A stretch of 33,380 nucleotides of DNA, taken from contig NZ_JADYTX010000024.1 of NCBI RefSeq assembly GCF_021531475.1, positions 1 to 33,380 on the forward strand, written 5' to 3'. Of the stretch, positions 23,370 to 32,003 are shown piece after piece. The translations under genes were made by a program, and so were the position numbers. This stretch comes from Fusobacterium perfoetens. Its GTDB lineage: Bacteria > Fusobacteriota > Fusobacteriia > Fusobacteriales > Fusobacteriaceae. The notes beneath the pieces are model-generated. The model did no database searches. It worked only from the letters and a program-made list of their open reading frames with translations, and was not told the DNA's origin. Numbering within the stretch: the first letter of the stretch is position 1; each line of letters starts with the position of its first letter.

Positions 23370-25045
23370 TTGCTGGACTTATAATTTTAATCTGCGAGAT
23401 TTTATTTGTAATTTTAAATACCTCTATGCTGTCTAATATTTACAAAGAGACTGAGAAAAATATTTTAAAAGAGGATACACTTCTTGTAAAACTTGTAGCT
23501 CACGGAAAACCTTTTGAAGAGTATGACGAGCTTTTTAAAGATACAAATATAAGATTTACTATTATAGACTATCAAGGTAAAGTTTATTTTGACTCAAAGC
23601 AACCTAATCAAGAGGTTATGGACAACCATTCTGGTAGACAAGAAGTTTTATCAGCTATCTATGGAAATAGTGGATTTGCTATAAGAAAAAGTAAAACTTT
23701 AGGTAGCTATTATGCTTATTATGCTACAAAATACAAGCTTTCACCAGAAGATAAATATATTATAAGAATTTCTGAAGATTATACTGAAAAAATGGAGCAG
23801 ATAAAAACTGTTGCTTGGATTTTAAGTCTGTTCTTTATATTCCTAAATTTTGTAAGTTATTTTTTCTATAAAAACTATCTAAAAAGAGATTTGGAAAATA
23901 AGATAAAAATAATGAAAGGTTTCTTAGAAAGTGGAGAGCTTGAAAGAAAGATTTTCTATGGTAGAGAGGAAAAATGGCTATATGAGTTTTGGGAAATCCT
24001 AGAAGAGTGGCAAAAAAATAATCTTGATAATATAGCAAAACTTGATTTTGAAAAGAAAATTTTGGATTTGATTATATCATCAGTTGATGCTTTTATAGGT
24101 CTTATTGACAACAATGGAAATTTTGTTTTAAAAAATAACTCCCTTAATCATCTATTGATTATCGACAGCCAAAAATATACTGAGAGTTTTAAATATATCG
24201 AGATAATAACCCTTATAAAAAATAGTATAACTCTTAAAAAAGATATTAGAAAAGAGGTATATGTAAACGGAATTAAAGAATATTTCTTAATCAGTGTAAA
24301 ATATATTAAGAAAAATGACCAGTTCCTAGTAACAATAAAAGATATTACTAGCACAAGAAGAACTGTGGAAATTCAAAAGAATTTCATAAGTAATGTCAGT
24401 CACGAGCTTAAAACACCTCTTACTAATATAAAAGGATATCTGATTGCCCTTGAAGATGCTCCAAAAGAGATAAGACTTAGATTTTTAAATATTATCAATA
24501 ACAATGTAGAAAAATTAGAAAATATAGTTTTAGATTTCCTTAATATCTCCAAGATAGAAAGCTCTAAAATTCTTCAAGTAGTTCCTGTAGAACCTAAACT
24601 TATAGAAGACCAAATTAGAGAATCTCTTTTTGGAATAATCAAAAGAAAAAAAGCAGAACTTAACTTCAATTGGAATCTTTTAGAGATAAATCAAGGTATG
24701 ATAAATACTGATAAAGAAAAACTTATTATGATACTTAAAAACCTTATTGAAAATGGAATTATTTATAATACATCTGATGTCCCTTCTATTAAGGTGGATA
24801 TTACAGAGGAAAAATCAAAATATCTATTCTCAGTAAAAGATAATGGTATCGGAATACCTCAGGATAAACTAAAAAAAGTATTCGAGAGATTTTATAGAGT
24901 TGATAAAGCTAGAACTAGTAATATGGGTGGTACAGGTCTTGGACTTGCCATTGTAAAAGAGCTTGTTGAACAATTTGGAGGAGAGATAGTTATTGAATCC
25001 TCTGAACACGAGGGAAGTAATTTTAGATTCTATTTCTTAAAATAA
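23351..25045 (+). CDS. PhoR-type membrane sensor histidine kinase, probable non-ATG start
   Basis: The first in-frame ATG (23426) gives 539 residues and cuts into the first membrane helix. The frame is open upstream and encodes KRKEIIAGLIILICEILF, a clear transmembrane start. The likely start is ATT 23351, 10 nt after AAAGGAG, giving 564 residues and overlapping the regulator's end; ATA 23366 is the alternative. A second helix (near 150) frames an extracytoplasmic loop of about 100 residues. Then a PAS-like region, the H box SNVSHELKTPL (phosphorylated His at 24401-24403), N box ILKNLIENGIIYN, G1 DNGIGIP, F box FERFYRVDKAR and G2 GGTGLGLAIV. Likely senses phosphate status through Pst/PhoU and phosphorylates the adjacent regulator. 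Confidence 0.85.
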   Translation: MKRKEIIAGLIILICEILFVILNTSMLSNIYKETEKNILKEDTLLVKLVAHGKPFEEYDELFKDTNIRFTIIDYQGKVYFDSKQPNQEVMDNHSGRQEVLSAIYGNSGFAIRKSKTLGSYYAYYATKYKLSPEDKYIIRISEDYTEKMEQIKTVAWILSLFFIFLNFVSYFFYKNYLKRDLENKIKIMKGFLESGELERKIFYGREEKWLYEFWEILEEWQKNNLDNIAKLDFEKKILDLIISSVDAFIGLIDNNGNFVLKNNSLNHLLIIDSQKYTESFKYIEIITLIKNSITLKKDIRKEVYVNGIKEYFLISVKYIKKNDQFLVTIKDITSTRRTVEIQKNFISNVSHELKTPLTNIKGYLIALEDAPKEIRLRFLNIINNNVEKLENIVLDFLNISKIESSKILQVVPVEPKLIEDQIRESLFGIIKRKKAELNFNWNLLEINQGMINTDKEKLIMILKNLIENGIIYNTSDVPSIKVDITEEKSKYLFSVKDNGIGIPQDKLKKVFERFYRVDKARTSNMGGTGLGLAIVKELVEQFGGEIVIESSEHEGSNFRFYFLK

Positions 25046-25055
25046 TTTATATATT

Positions 25056-25092
25056 AAAAGAAAGCCAGTTTTTATTCTGACTTTCTTTTTTT
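25056..25092. terminator. Bidirectional terminator between the kinase and the GH13 gene
   Basis: Arms AAAAGAAAGCCAG (25056-25068) and CTGACTTTCTTTT (25077-25089), 12 of 13 pairs, with Ts on the plus side; on the minus side the stem is followed by an A/T-rich tract. Confidence 0.78.
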
Positions 25093-25093
25093 A

Positions 25094-27148
25094 TTATTTA
25101 TTTAAATCTATATTAGAAATTACTAAGAATCCTAACTCTTTTATTTTTAAATTTAAAGTTTTTGTTGAAGTAAAATATTTTTTACCTTCAAACAACTCAT
25201 AAATAGCTTTACAATTTTTAACAGAGTTTATATTATCAAACTGTTTAAAATCAAACTCAAAATTATATTCTACAACTGGATTTCTATTTATCATAACCAT
25301 TATAAAGTTGTCTGTCCCTCTGCTCTTACCAAATTGGTCAACACCTTTATTTAAGAAACGGATATAACCATAAATGTCTTCATTAATAGAGAATTGTTTG
25401 AAATCCCCAGTTGAAAGAAGTGGATTTTTATTTCTGATACCAATTATTTTTTTATACCAACCAAGTAGGTCTTGATCCTCATTTCCCCAAGGATAAGTTC
25501 TTCTGTTGTCAGGGTCTTTTCCTCCTCTAACTCCAGCCTCATCTCCATAATAAATCAATGGAACTCCTGGGAATGTTAGTTGTACCAAGCTAAATAATTT
25601 TAAAAGACTAACTCCTAATCTCTTTGTAAGCTCATCTTTTAAAAGAAGTCTTTCCTTGTTTAAACTTGATTTATAAAGAGTATCTTTCATAAAGTTTCCT
25701 ATATTTTCACATACAGTAAGGATTCTCTCTACGTCGTGACTTCCTATCATATTTGTAAGAGAGTAAAAATTCTCTTTTGGATAGTTTTCACGAAGATTCA
25801 TAAAAGATCTACATACTTTTTCTGCATCATAATTATTATAGAAAAATTCTAATAATATTTTCTTAAATGGATAGTTGGTAACTGTATCAAGTTCCTCACC
25901 ACACATATACTCTCTTCTTTTATTATAGCTTATTTTATTAGTGGCATCTTCCCAAACCTCTCCTAATAAAATAGATTCATTATCAATCTCGTGGCATCTC
26001 TTTCTTAAAAGTTTCAGAAATTCTCCCGGTAACTCATCAGCTACATCTAATCTCCAACCTTTTATCCCAAGGTTTAACCATTTTGCAACTACACTGTCTT
26101 CATCTCTTATAATATAATTTAAGAAATTAGGGTTCATCTCATTTACACAAGGCAGGTCTGCATTTCCCCACCAAGATACATAATCATTTGGATAATTTTT
26201 AAAAGTATACCAATCATAATATGGAGATCCAACAGAGTTGTAAGCTCCCACTGAATCATAATTTCCAAATCTATTAAAATATTTACTATCTCTACCAGTG
26301 TGGTTAAATACTCCGTCTAAGATAAGATTTATATTATTTTCTTTTAAACTATTAACAAGGTTTGCAAAATCCTGCTCTGTTCCTAAAATAGGGTCAATCT
26401 CTTTATAATCTCCAGTGTCATAACGGTGATTACTAGCAGATTGGAAAATAGGATTTAAGTAAACAAGATTTATTCCAAGCTCCTTTAAATAATCTATTTT
26501 TTGCTCAATCCCTTTTAGATTTCCACCAAAGAAATCCCAACGTAAAATATCTCCGTTTTCCCCTTTTATATACACTGGCAAATCGTTCCAGTTTCCATAT
26601 ATAAAGGTATTTCTTTTGTGGGCAGACAGACTTCCATAAGGATTTCCATTATAAAATCTATCTGGAAATATTTGATAAATTATCGACTCTTTATACCAGT
26701 TAGGAGTTTTACTTCCAGCATAAAAAGTTGTCATCTGATAAGCTGGTGGATTATATAGATATATTTGTCCTTTTCCTCCTAGTTTATCAGTATTATTTCC
26801 ATAATATTTTATTTCACCATTTTTTAATGATATCTCAAAATAGTAAAAAACAAGTCTTGGCAATGTTCCTGTCTTATATGTATAAGAATAAGTTTTATTA
26901 TTTTCATCTTCTAAATTATCCACAGGTTTCATCTCATAAGCACAATGAACTGCAGGTTTTGAAACATCTAAATTATCTACAAAAAAATGTACATAAACAC
27001 AGTTTATCATAGCATTTTTATTTATTTCTATATTAAAAGTTACAGATTGATTACAAGGAACAGCCCCAAAAATAGACTTATATTTTGTATCTTGTGAATC
27101 AAAAGTTACGTATTCATCTTTCCAAGATAAATCAATTAGTTCTACCAT
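25094..27148 (-). CDS. Cytoplasmic alpha-amylase family (GH13) glycosidase, neopullulanase-like
   Basis: 684 residues from ATG 27148, chosen because GAGGGAAG lies 5 nt upstream; in-frame codons further up have no ribosome site. No signal peptide, so it acts inside the cell on imported or stored alpha-glucans. The first 130 residues form a beta-rich N-terminal domain as in cyclomaltodextrinases and neopullulanases. The GH13 barrel follows: region I DGVFNHTG (about 276-283), region II GWRLDVADE with the nucleophile Asp (about 363-371), region III GEVWED with the acid Glu (about 394), and region IV SHD (about 469). Catalytic residues are all present. Maltodextrin or pullulan hydrolysis is likely; exact specificity is not decided. 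Confidence 0.88.
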   Translation of the reverse strand: MVELIDLSWKDEYVTFDSQDTKYKSIFGAVPCNQSVTFNIEINKNAMINCVYVHFFVDNLDVSKPAVHCAYEMKPVDNLEDENNKTYSYTYKTGTLPRLVFYYFEISLKNGEIKYYGNNTDKLGGKGQIYLYNPPAYQMTTFYAGSKTPNWYKESIIYQIFPDRFYNGNPYGSLSAHKRNTFIYGNWNDLPVYIKGENGDILRWDFFGGNLKGIEQKIDYLKELGINLVYLNPIFQSASNHRYDTGDYKEIDPILGTEQDFANLVNSLKENNINLILDGVFNHTGRDSKYFNRFGNYDSVGAYNSVGSPYYDWYTFKNYPNDYVSWWGNADLPCVNEMNPNFLNYIIRDEDSVVAKWLNLGIKGWRLDVADELPGEFLKLLRKRCHEIDNESILLGEVWEDATNKISYNKRREYMCGEELDTVTNYPFKKILLEFFYNNYDAEKVCRSFMNLRENYPKENFYSLTNMIGSHDVERILTVCENIGNFMKDTLYKSSLNKERLLLKDELTKRLGVSLLKLFSLVQLTFPGVPLIYYGDEAGVRGGKDPDNRRTYPWGNEDQDLLGWYKKIIGIRNKNPLLSTGDFKQFSINEDIYGYIRFLNKGVDQFGKSRGTDNFIMVMINRNPVVEYNFEFDFKQFDNINSVKNCKAIYELFEGKKYFTSTKTLNLKIKELGFLVISNIDLNK

Positions 27149-27320
27149 ATTCTTCCCTCTCATAGAATTTTTATTTTTATAATATTCTCCCAAGTATATT
27201 ATAAAACAAAACCAAAGAAATGTATACAATAAAATTTTTTATAAAAAATAAAATTATCAAAAACTATTCAAAATTATAGATTTTCTTTAATTAAAATTTT
27301 TATCTTTTACAAAAAAAATA

Positions 27321-27536
27321 AAAAGCTGTTGCATTCTCATTAAAAGAATATAAATTAAAAATTACGGAAATTATGGAGAAAAATTATATTTATAAAGCAC
27401 ATTGAACGCTAAAAATCACAACTGTTTGGACGAAGTGAGTTTTGTGATTTTAGTGAGATGAGCTTTTAATAAATCAATTTTTCGTAATCTGTAGTAATTT
27501 TTAATCTTATATTTCTTAACTTAGCAACAGCTCCCT
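27321..27536. repeat. Palindromic repeat copy 5, in reverse orientation to copy 4
   Basis: About 215 bases with terminal AAAAGCTGTTGCA (27321-27333) and, inverted, AGCAACAGCT (27523-27532). The reverse complement of copy 4 aligns along its length, including TTGAACGCTAAAAATCACAA, the inner partner TTTTGTGATTTTAGTGA, and TTTTTAATCTTATATTTCTT. It follows the 3' end of the patB-like gene and precedes the GH13 promoter region. The rest of 27149-27549 is A/T-rich with no gene seen. Confidence 0.85.
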
Positions 27537-27549
27537 TTTAATCTAAATT

Positions 27550-28740
27550 TTAATTATTTTTTTCAAAATATTTTTTTATTCTTTCTAAAGCCTCAACTAC
27601 AACTTCTCTTGGACAAGCAAAATTCATTCTTATAAATCCTTTTCCCTCTTCTCCAAACCAATGTCCATAGTCAATAGCTATTTTTAATTTTTCCTCAAAT
27701 AAATCTTCTAAATCTTTTCCATACACTCCATATCCATTAAAATCTATCCAACCAAGATAAGTCCCCTCAGGGATATTAAATTTTAATTTAGGAATGTTTT
27801 CATCAATATATTTTTTAGCAAAAAGTATATTTTGCCAAATATATTCTAACATCTCAGCATACCATTCATCACTTTCTAAATAAGCACCTTTTACAGCCTC
27901 TATTGCAAAAGCGTTAGGAGAAACTACATTATATAATCCCATTGTATTTTTATATTTTTCTCTTAAAATATTATTAAATATTATTACATTTGAAACTTGC
28001 ATTCCTGCTAAGTTAAATGTTTTACTAACTGCATTACAGATTATTCCATTAGCTCTGTATTTTTCAGGTAAGTTTCCATAAGATATAAATTTATTATCTC
28101 CAAATATTAAATCTGAATGTATCTCATCACAAACCATTAATGCTTTATTATTAAGAGAGATTTCAGCCACTTTTTCTAATTCTTCCATTGTCCAAACTCT
28201 TCCTACTGGATTATGAGGAGAACAGAAAATTACCATTTTAACTGATTTTTCTTTCATTAATTTTTCCATATTTTCAAAATCTATTGAATAATTATTATTT
28301 TCATCTTTTAATAAAGGACAGATTACTAATCCTCTTTTGTTATTAAGTATACTTCTTTTAAATGGTCCGTAAACTGGAGTGAAAATCATTACATTGTCTT
28401 GTTCTTTTGTATAAGTTTGTAGTATATAGTTGATAGCTGGCACTATTCCCGGAGTATACATTATCGCTTCTCTTGGAACTTCCCAATTATTTCTAACTTT
28501 ATTCCATCTTATGATAGCATCATAATACTCATCATCTGCTGCACCATACCCATAAATTCCGTGTTCTACAAGTTTTTTTAATCTATTTTGAATACCGTCT
28601 GAGGCTCTAAAATCCATATCAGCTATCCACATAGCTAGTAAATCATCTTGATTATTAAAAACCTCTTTATAATATTTACTGTTCCATTTTCTTGAATTTC
28701 TTTTGCTACGTTTTATTATTTCGTCAAAATTATATTTCAT
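27550..28740 (-). CDS. patB: PatB/MalY-type PLP-dependent C-S lyase or aminotransferase
   Basis: 396 residues of the fold-type I aminotransferase family, MalY/PatB branch, recognised from the start (MWIADMDF, near 37-44) and the GIYGYG segment (61-66). PLP-binding features: SPHNPVGRVW (174-183), D205-E-I-H with the pyridine-binding Asp, and the Schiff-base lysine K240 in NAVSKTFNLAG. Members cleave cystathionine or cysteine to pyruvate, ammonia and a thiol or H2S; fusobacteria are known H2S producers, but which substrate is used here is not shown by sequence. Start ATG follows TTAGGAGG. Confidence 0.87.
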   Translation of the reverse strand: MKYNFDEIIKRSKRNSRKWNSKYYKEVFNNQDDLLAMWIADMDFRASDGIQNRLKKLVEHGIYGYGAADDEYYDAIIRWNKVRNNWEVPREAIMYTPGIVPAINYILQTYTKEQDNVMIFTPVYGPFKRSILNNKRGLVICPLLKDENNNYSIDFENMEKLMKEKSVKMVIFCSPHNPVGRVWTMEELEKVAEISLNNKALMVCDEIHSDLIFGDNKFISYGNLPEKYRANGIICNAVSKTFNLAGMQVSNVIIFNNILREKYKNTMGLYNVVSPNAFAIEAVKGAYLESDEWYAEMLEYIWQNILFAKKYIDENIPKLKFNIPEGTYLGWIDFNGYGVYGKDLEDLFEEKLKIAIDYGHWFGEEGKGFIRMNFACPREVVVEALERIKKYFEKNN

Positions 28741-28771
28741 ATCTAACCTCCTAATTGTCCAATATAACTAA

Positions 28772-28780
28772 ATTATACCA
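28772..28780 (-). promoter_or_regulatory. Extended -10 promoter of the patB-like gene
   Basis: Minus strand TGG then TATAAT (28777-28772). No good -35 at the normal distance. Confidence 0.55.
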
Positions 28781-28917
28781 TATTTATTTTTACTAAAAAA
28801 CAATTTTTTCACATATTTTTATTTATACACTTATCGCTATTACTGACTTTAAATTTCTAATATAAAACATTAAACTTTGTTTTTTGTACTTTTATTGAAT
28901 TTTTTCATATTTAAAAC

Positions 28918-28946
28918 TGTACAAATCAAATTTTTTATGCTATACT
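28918..28946 (+). promoter_or_regulatory. Promoter of the candidate small RNA
   Basis: TGTACA (28918-28923, four of six consensus -35 bases), 17-nt spacer, TATACT (28941-28946) preceded by TGC, an extended -10. Confidence 0.6.
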
Positions 28947-28952
28947 TATAAC

Positions 28953-29037
28953 ATAAGGGATAATTTTCAAAACCCCATACTCCCTACGAAGTAATGTTAT
29001 CAATGTTTCGCCCGCATTGGTAACGTTACTTTTTTTT
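28953..29037 (+). ncRNA. Candidate small regulatory RNA, about 85 nt
   Basis: Between the divergent patB-like promoter and the 3' end of the EF-G-like gene there is a plus-strand promoter, then a C-rich single-stranded stretch (CCCCATACTCCCTACG, 28973-28988), then a long intrinsic terminator. No protein gene fits between them. The EF-G gene has its own terminator pointing the other way, so the plus-strand one must belong to something else. C-rich loops such as CTCCC are typical of sRNAs that pair with ribosome binding sites. I do not recognise it as 6S, SRP, tmRNA or RNase P RNA. A nine-codon ORF (MLSMFRPHW, from 28994) lies in it but has no ribosome binding site. Confidence 0.55.
28989..29037 (+). 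terminator. Strong plus-strand terminator of the candidate sRNA
   Basis: 17-bp stem with two G-U pairs (28989-29005 with 29015-29031), loop TTTCGCCCG, followed by eight Ts from 29030. Confidence 0.88.
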
Positions 29038-29044
29038 ATTTTCT

Positions 29045-29083
29045 AAAAAACAAAAGAGAGATGCCTTTTTACAGGCACCCCCC
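29045..29083 (-). terminator. Terminator of the EF-G-like gene
   Basis: Minus strand 11-bp stem GGGGGGTGCCT/AGGCATCTCTC with three G-U pairs (29083-29073 with 29066-29056), loop GTAAAA, then TTTTGTTTTTT. Confidence 0.87.
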
Positions 29084-29107
29084 TTGTTCTGAGGTTATAC
29101 TATGATA

Positions 29108-31189
29108 CTACTTTTCTTCTTTAGCTTTTTTTGCTTCTTCTATTATTTTTTCTGCTACTTCATTTGGAACATAGTCATATTTTAAGAATTCAAACTCAAA
29201 TCTTCCTCTTGATTGAGTCATAGCTTTTAAGTCAATAGCATATTCTAGTACCTCTTTTTCTGGCACTTCAGCAGATATTTTTTGTTCTCCGAATGTTAAT
29301 GGATCAATTCCTAATATTTTTCCTCTTCTCTTATTCATATCTCCCATAACATCTCCAGTATATTCTTCTGGAACTATTATTTCCATTTTTACGATTGGTT
29401 CTAGAAGTACTGGTACTGCTCCTGATTCCATCGCTTTTCTAAAAGCAAGAATAGCTGCTTGTTTGAAAGATATTTCATTAGAGTCAACTGGGTGATAAGA
29501 ACCATCATATAAAGTTGCTTTAAAGTTGATAACTGGGTATCCAGCTAAAGGTCCTTTAAGAGCTGCTTCGTGAAGTCCTTTTTCAACAGCTGGTAAGTAT
29601 TGTCTTGGAACTACTCCACCTTTTATATTATCTACAAATTCATATTCTTTATCATATAGTGGTTCAAACTTAATAAATACATCTCCGTATTGTCCAGCTC
29701 CACCAGATTGTTTTTTATGTTTTCCTTGTACAGAAACTTCTTTTCTAATAGTTTCTCTATAAGCTACTTTTGGTTTTGTAAGTGTAGCGTGTACTTGGAA
29801 TTTATTAACTAATTTGCTAAGAACTATTTCTAAGTGAGTTTTTCCTTGTCCACCAAGTAATAATTCTTTTGTTTCTGGATTTCTTATAACTTTTAAAGTT
29901 GGGTCTTCTTCTGTTAGTTTTTGTAAACTTGTACTTATTTTTTCATCGTCAGCTTTTTTGCTAGGTACTACGTTCATAAAGATACAAGGTTTAGGGAAAT
30001 CTATTCCTTCATATATGATTGGATTAGCTTTATCACATAAAGTATCTCCTGTTCTTGTATATTGAAGTTTTGTAGTAGCTGCGATATCTCCTGCCACAAC
30101 TCTTTCAGTATCTCTTTGTTTAATTCCTCTTACATAGTATAGGTTACTTAATTTTTCTTTTTTATTTTGACTAGCATTTAAAACTTCTACGTCTCTTGTA
30201 GCCACACCAGAATTTACTTTAAATAAAGATATTTTTCCGATAAATGGGTCAACTATTGTTTTAAATACAAAGGCTGAGAATGGCTCTTGCATATCTACTT
30301 TTCTAACTATTGGGTCTTCTGTATCAGGATTAATTCCTTCAACTTCTCCACCTCTTGCTTCAACTGGAGTAGGCATATAGTCATATATCATTTCAAACAA
30401 TGTTTGGAATCCTATTCCACCTAAAGCTGATCCTACTACTACTGGAACAACGTCACCATTTACTACACCTTTACGTAATCCTTTTTGAATTTCGTCGTGA
30501 GTAAATTCCTCTCCATTAAAGAATTTTTCCATAGCTTCTTCACTTGTTTCAGCAACAGCTTCTATTAAAAGATTTTTTACACTTTCAAAATCTTCGTGTT
30601 CTACTAAAGGTCTATCTTCACACATTTCCCCTGTGAATATTCTACATTTATTTTCTACTACGTTTATAAATCCTTTAAACTTTTCTCCTTCTCCTAATGG
30701 AATACAGAATGGAGCAACTTTTTTACCAAATTTTTCTTTTAAATCCATAAGGATTTTTTTGTAATTTACAGCACCTTTGTCCATTTTATTTATAAATATT
30801 ATTCTTGGGATATGTCTTTCTTCTAATAATCTCCAAGCTTTTTCTGTTCCTATTTCTATACCAGCACTAGCATCTAATACTAATACTGCTCCCTCTGCTA
30901 CTCTTAAAGCTGATAAAACTTCACCTTTAAAATCTGCATATCCTGGAGTGTCCAAAATATTATAAATTCTATCTTGATAATCAAGAGATATTACTGAAGT
31001 ATTGATAGAGAATTGTCTTGCGATTTCTTCTTCATCATAGTCTGATAAAGTACTTCCCTTTTCAACTATTCCAGGTTTAGCGACAACTTTTGCTCTCCAA
31101 AGTAGAGCTTCAACAAGTGATGTTTTACCTGAACCTCTGTGTCCTAAAAAGCTTACGTTTCTGATTTGATCTGTTGTATAATTTTTCAT
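29108..31189 (-). CDS. EF-G-like translational GTPase (EF-G2 type)
   Basis: 693 residues with all five EF-G domains by length. G1 GHRGSGKT (16-23), G3 DTPG (80-83), G4 NKMD (134-137). The G1 and the switch I region (EEIARQFSIN, about 54-63) differ from canonical EF-G (GHIDAGKT, RGITI), which places it in the EF-G2 paralogue group rather than the main fusA product. Domain IV-V features are present (KKQSGGAGQYGDV near 498-510, GDVMGDMNKRRGKILG near 623). Canonical fusA normally sits with rpsL-rpsG-tuf; none are here. EF-G2 may take part in recycling, stress or be partly redundant; function is inferred. Start ATG follows AGGAGGGG. Confidence 0.88.
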   Translation of the reverse strand: MKNYTTDQIRNVSFLGHRGSGKTSLVEALLWRAKVVAKPGIVEKGSTLSDYDEEEIARQFSINTSVISLDYQDRIYNILDTPGYADFKGEVLSALRVAEGAVLVLDASAGIEIGTEKAWRLLEERHIPRIIFINKMDKGAVNYKKILMDLKEKFGKKVAPFCIPLGEGEKFKGFINVVENKCRIFTGEMCEDRPLVEHEDFESVKNLLIEAVAETSEEAMEKFFNGEEFTHDEIQKGLRKGVVNGDVVPVVVGSALGGIGFQTLFEMIYDYMPTPVEARGGEVEGINPDTEDPIVRKVDMQEPFSAFVFKTIVDPFIGKISLFKVNSGVATRDVEVLNASQNKKEKLSNLYYVRGIKQRDTERVVAGDIAATTKLQYTRTGDTLCDKANPIIYEGIDFPKPCIFMNVVPSKKADDEKISTSLQKLTEEDPTLKVIRNPETKELLLGGQGKTHLEIVLSKLVNKFQVHATLTKPKVAYRETIRKEVSVQGKHKKQSGGAGQYGDVFIKFEPLYDKEYEFVDNIKGGVVPRQYLPAVEKGLHEAALKGPLAGYPVINFKATLYDGSYHPVDSNEISFKQAAILAFRKAMESGAVPVLLEPIVKMEIIVPEEYTGDVMGDMNKRRGKILGIDPLTFGEQKISAEVPEKEVLEYAIDLKAMTQSRGRFEFEFLKYDYVPNEVAEKIIEEAKKAKEEK

Positions 31190-31242
31190 AGATATAACCC
31201 CTCCTGTAAAAACTATTTTAGTATTTTAACCTCATATTATGT

Positions 31243-31271
31243 TTATAGCTCATAAATTGCAAAAAATCAAG
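31243..31271 (-). promoter_or_regulatory. Promoter of the EF-G-like gene
   Basis: Minus strand TTGATT (31271-31266), 17-nt spacer, TATAAA (31248-31243). Confidence 0.7.
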
Positions 31272-31355
31272 TCTTTTTTTGAATTTTTTTTATTTTTTTT
31301 AAACATTAAGATTTATATAAATTCATTTTACACTTCAAAATCTTTTTAAGATAAT

Positions 31356-31388
31356 AAAAAAGAGCATCTTAGGGATACTCTTTTTCGG
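31356..31388 (-). terminator. Terminator of the HU gene
   Basis: Minus strand 12-bp stem AAAAAGAGTATC/GATGCTCTTTTT (31385-31374 with 31368-31357), loop CCTAA, T-rich 3' arm. Confidence 0.88.
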
Positions 31389-31425
31389 GAAATATATTAT
31401 GATAAAATTTAGCTTACAATGTTTT

Positions 31426-31701
31426 TTAGTTTAATTTTTCTAGGAATTTTTTACCAGGTTTAAATTTAATTCCTCTTCTTGAATCGATTTGTACTTCTTC
31501 TCCAGTTTTTGGGTTTCTTCCAAGTCTAGGTGCTCTTTGAACAACTTCTAATTTTCCCCAACCGATGAAATTAACATCTTCTCCAGATAATAATGTTTCT
31601 TGTATTAAATCTAATATAGAATCTATTTTTTTCTCAGCGTCTAATTTTGTATCAAACACTTCCTTTAAATATAATATATTAGCTAACTCTTTCTTTGTCA
31701 T
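31426..31701 (-). CDS. hup: HU-family nucleoid DNA-binding protein
   Basis: 91 residues, the standard HU length. Helical dimerisation part 1-40, the IGWGKLEV strand, and the DNA-binding beta arm with GRNPKTGEEVQI (about 61-72), the family signature; the arm-tip is followed by RRGIKFKPGKKFLEKL as in other HU proteins. It bends and compacts DNA. A basic residue pair (RR) replaces the more usual residues just after the arm tip. Start ATG follows TTTGGAGGTTT. Single gene with its own promoter and terminator. Confidence 0.94.
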   Translation of the reverse strand: MTKKELANILYLKEVFDTKLDAEKKIDSILDLIQETLLSGEDVNFIGWGKLEVVQRAPRLGRNPKTGEEVQIDSRRGIKFKPGKKFLEKLN

Positions 31702-31778
31702 TACAAACCTCCAAAATATATATAAATTTTTAATAAATTATTTTAAAAGCAAAAAATCTATTTTTGCATAGCCTATAA

Positions 31779-31807
31779 GTTATATCATATTTTACAGATA
31801 ATGACAA
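31779..31807 (-). promoter_or_regulatory. HU gene promoter
   Basis: Minus strand TTGTCA (31807-31802), 17-nt spacer, TATAAC (31784-31779). The leader contains a small hairpin GCAAAAATAGATTTTTTGC. The remaining gene-free stretch to 32049 is A/T-rich with no other feature but the next promoter. Confidence 0.7.
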
Positions 31808-32003
31808 GTACTTTTTTTAAATTTTTCAATAATTTTTTTAATGATTTCAATGGATATTTTAATTTTTAAAAAAAATTATCCTCTCTTTGGACAAAACATT
31901 TTATTTTAAAAAAAGATGTTTTTATTTTTGATTTTTTATTTTTATGTTACATAATAATACAAATTTTTAAAGATTTTTTTATATTTTATAATTTTGATTA
32001 ATA

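Noticed and set aside
27149-27229. 27-codon N-terminal extension of the GH13 protein
   Set aside because: No ribosome site; would mimic a signal peptide, but the extension overlaps the likely promoter/leader and ATG 27148 has a good GAGGGAAG.
28994-29023. Nine-codon ORF (MLSMFRPHW) inside the candidate sRNA
   Set aside because: No ribosome binding site upstream and it lies within the terminator stem and loop.
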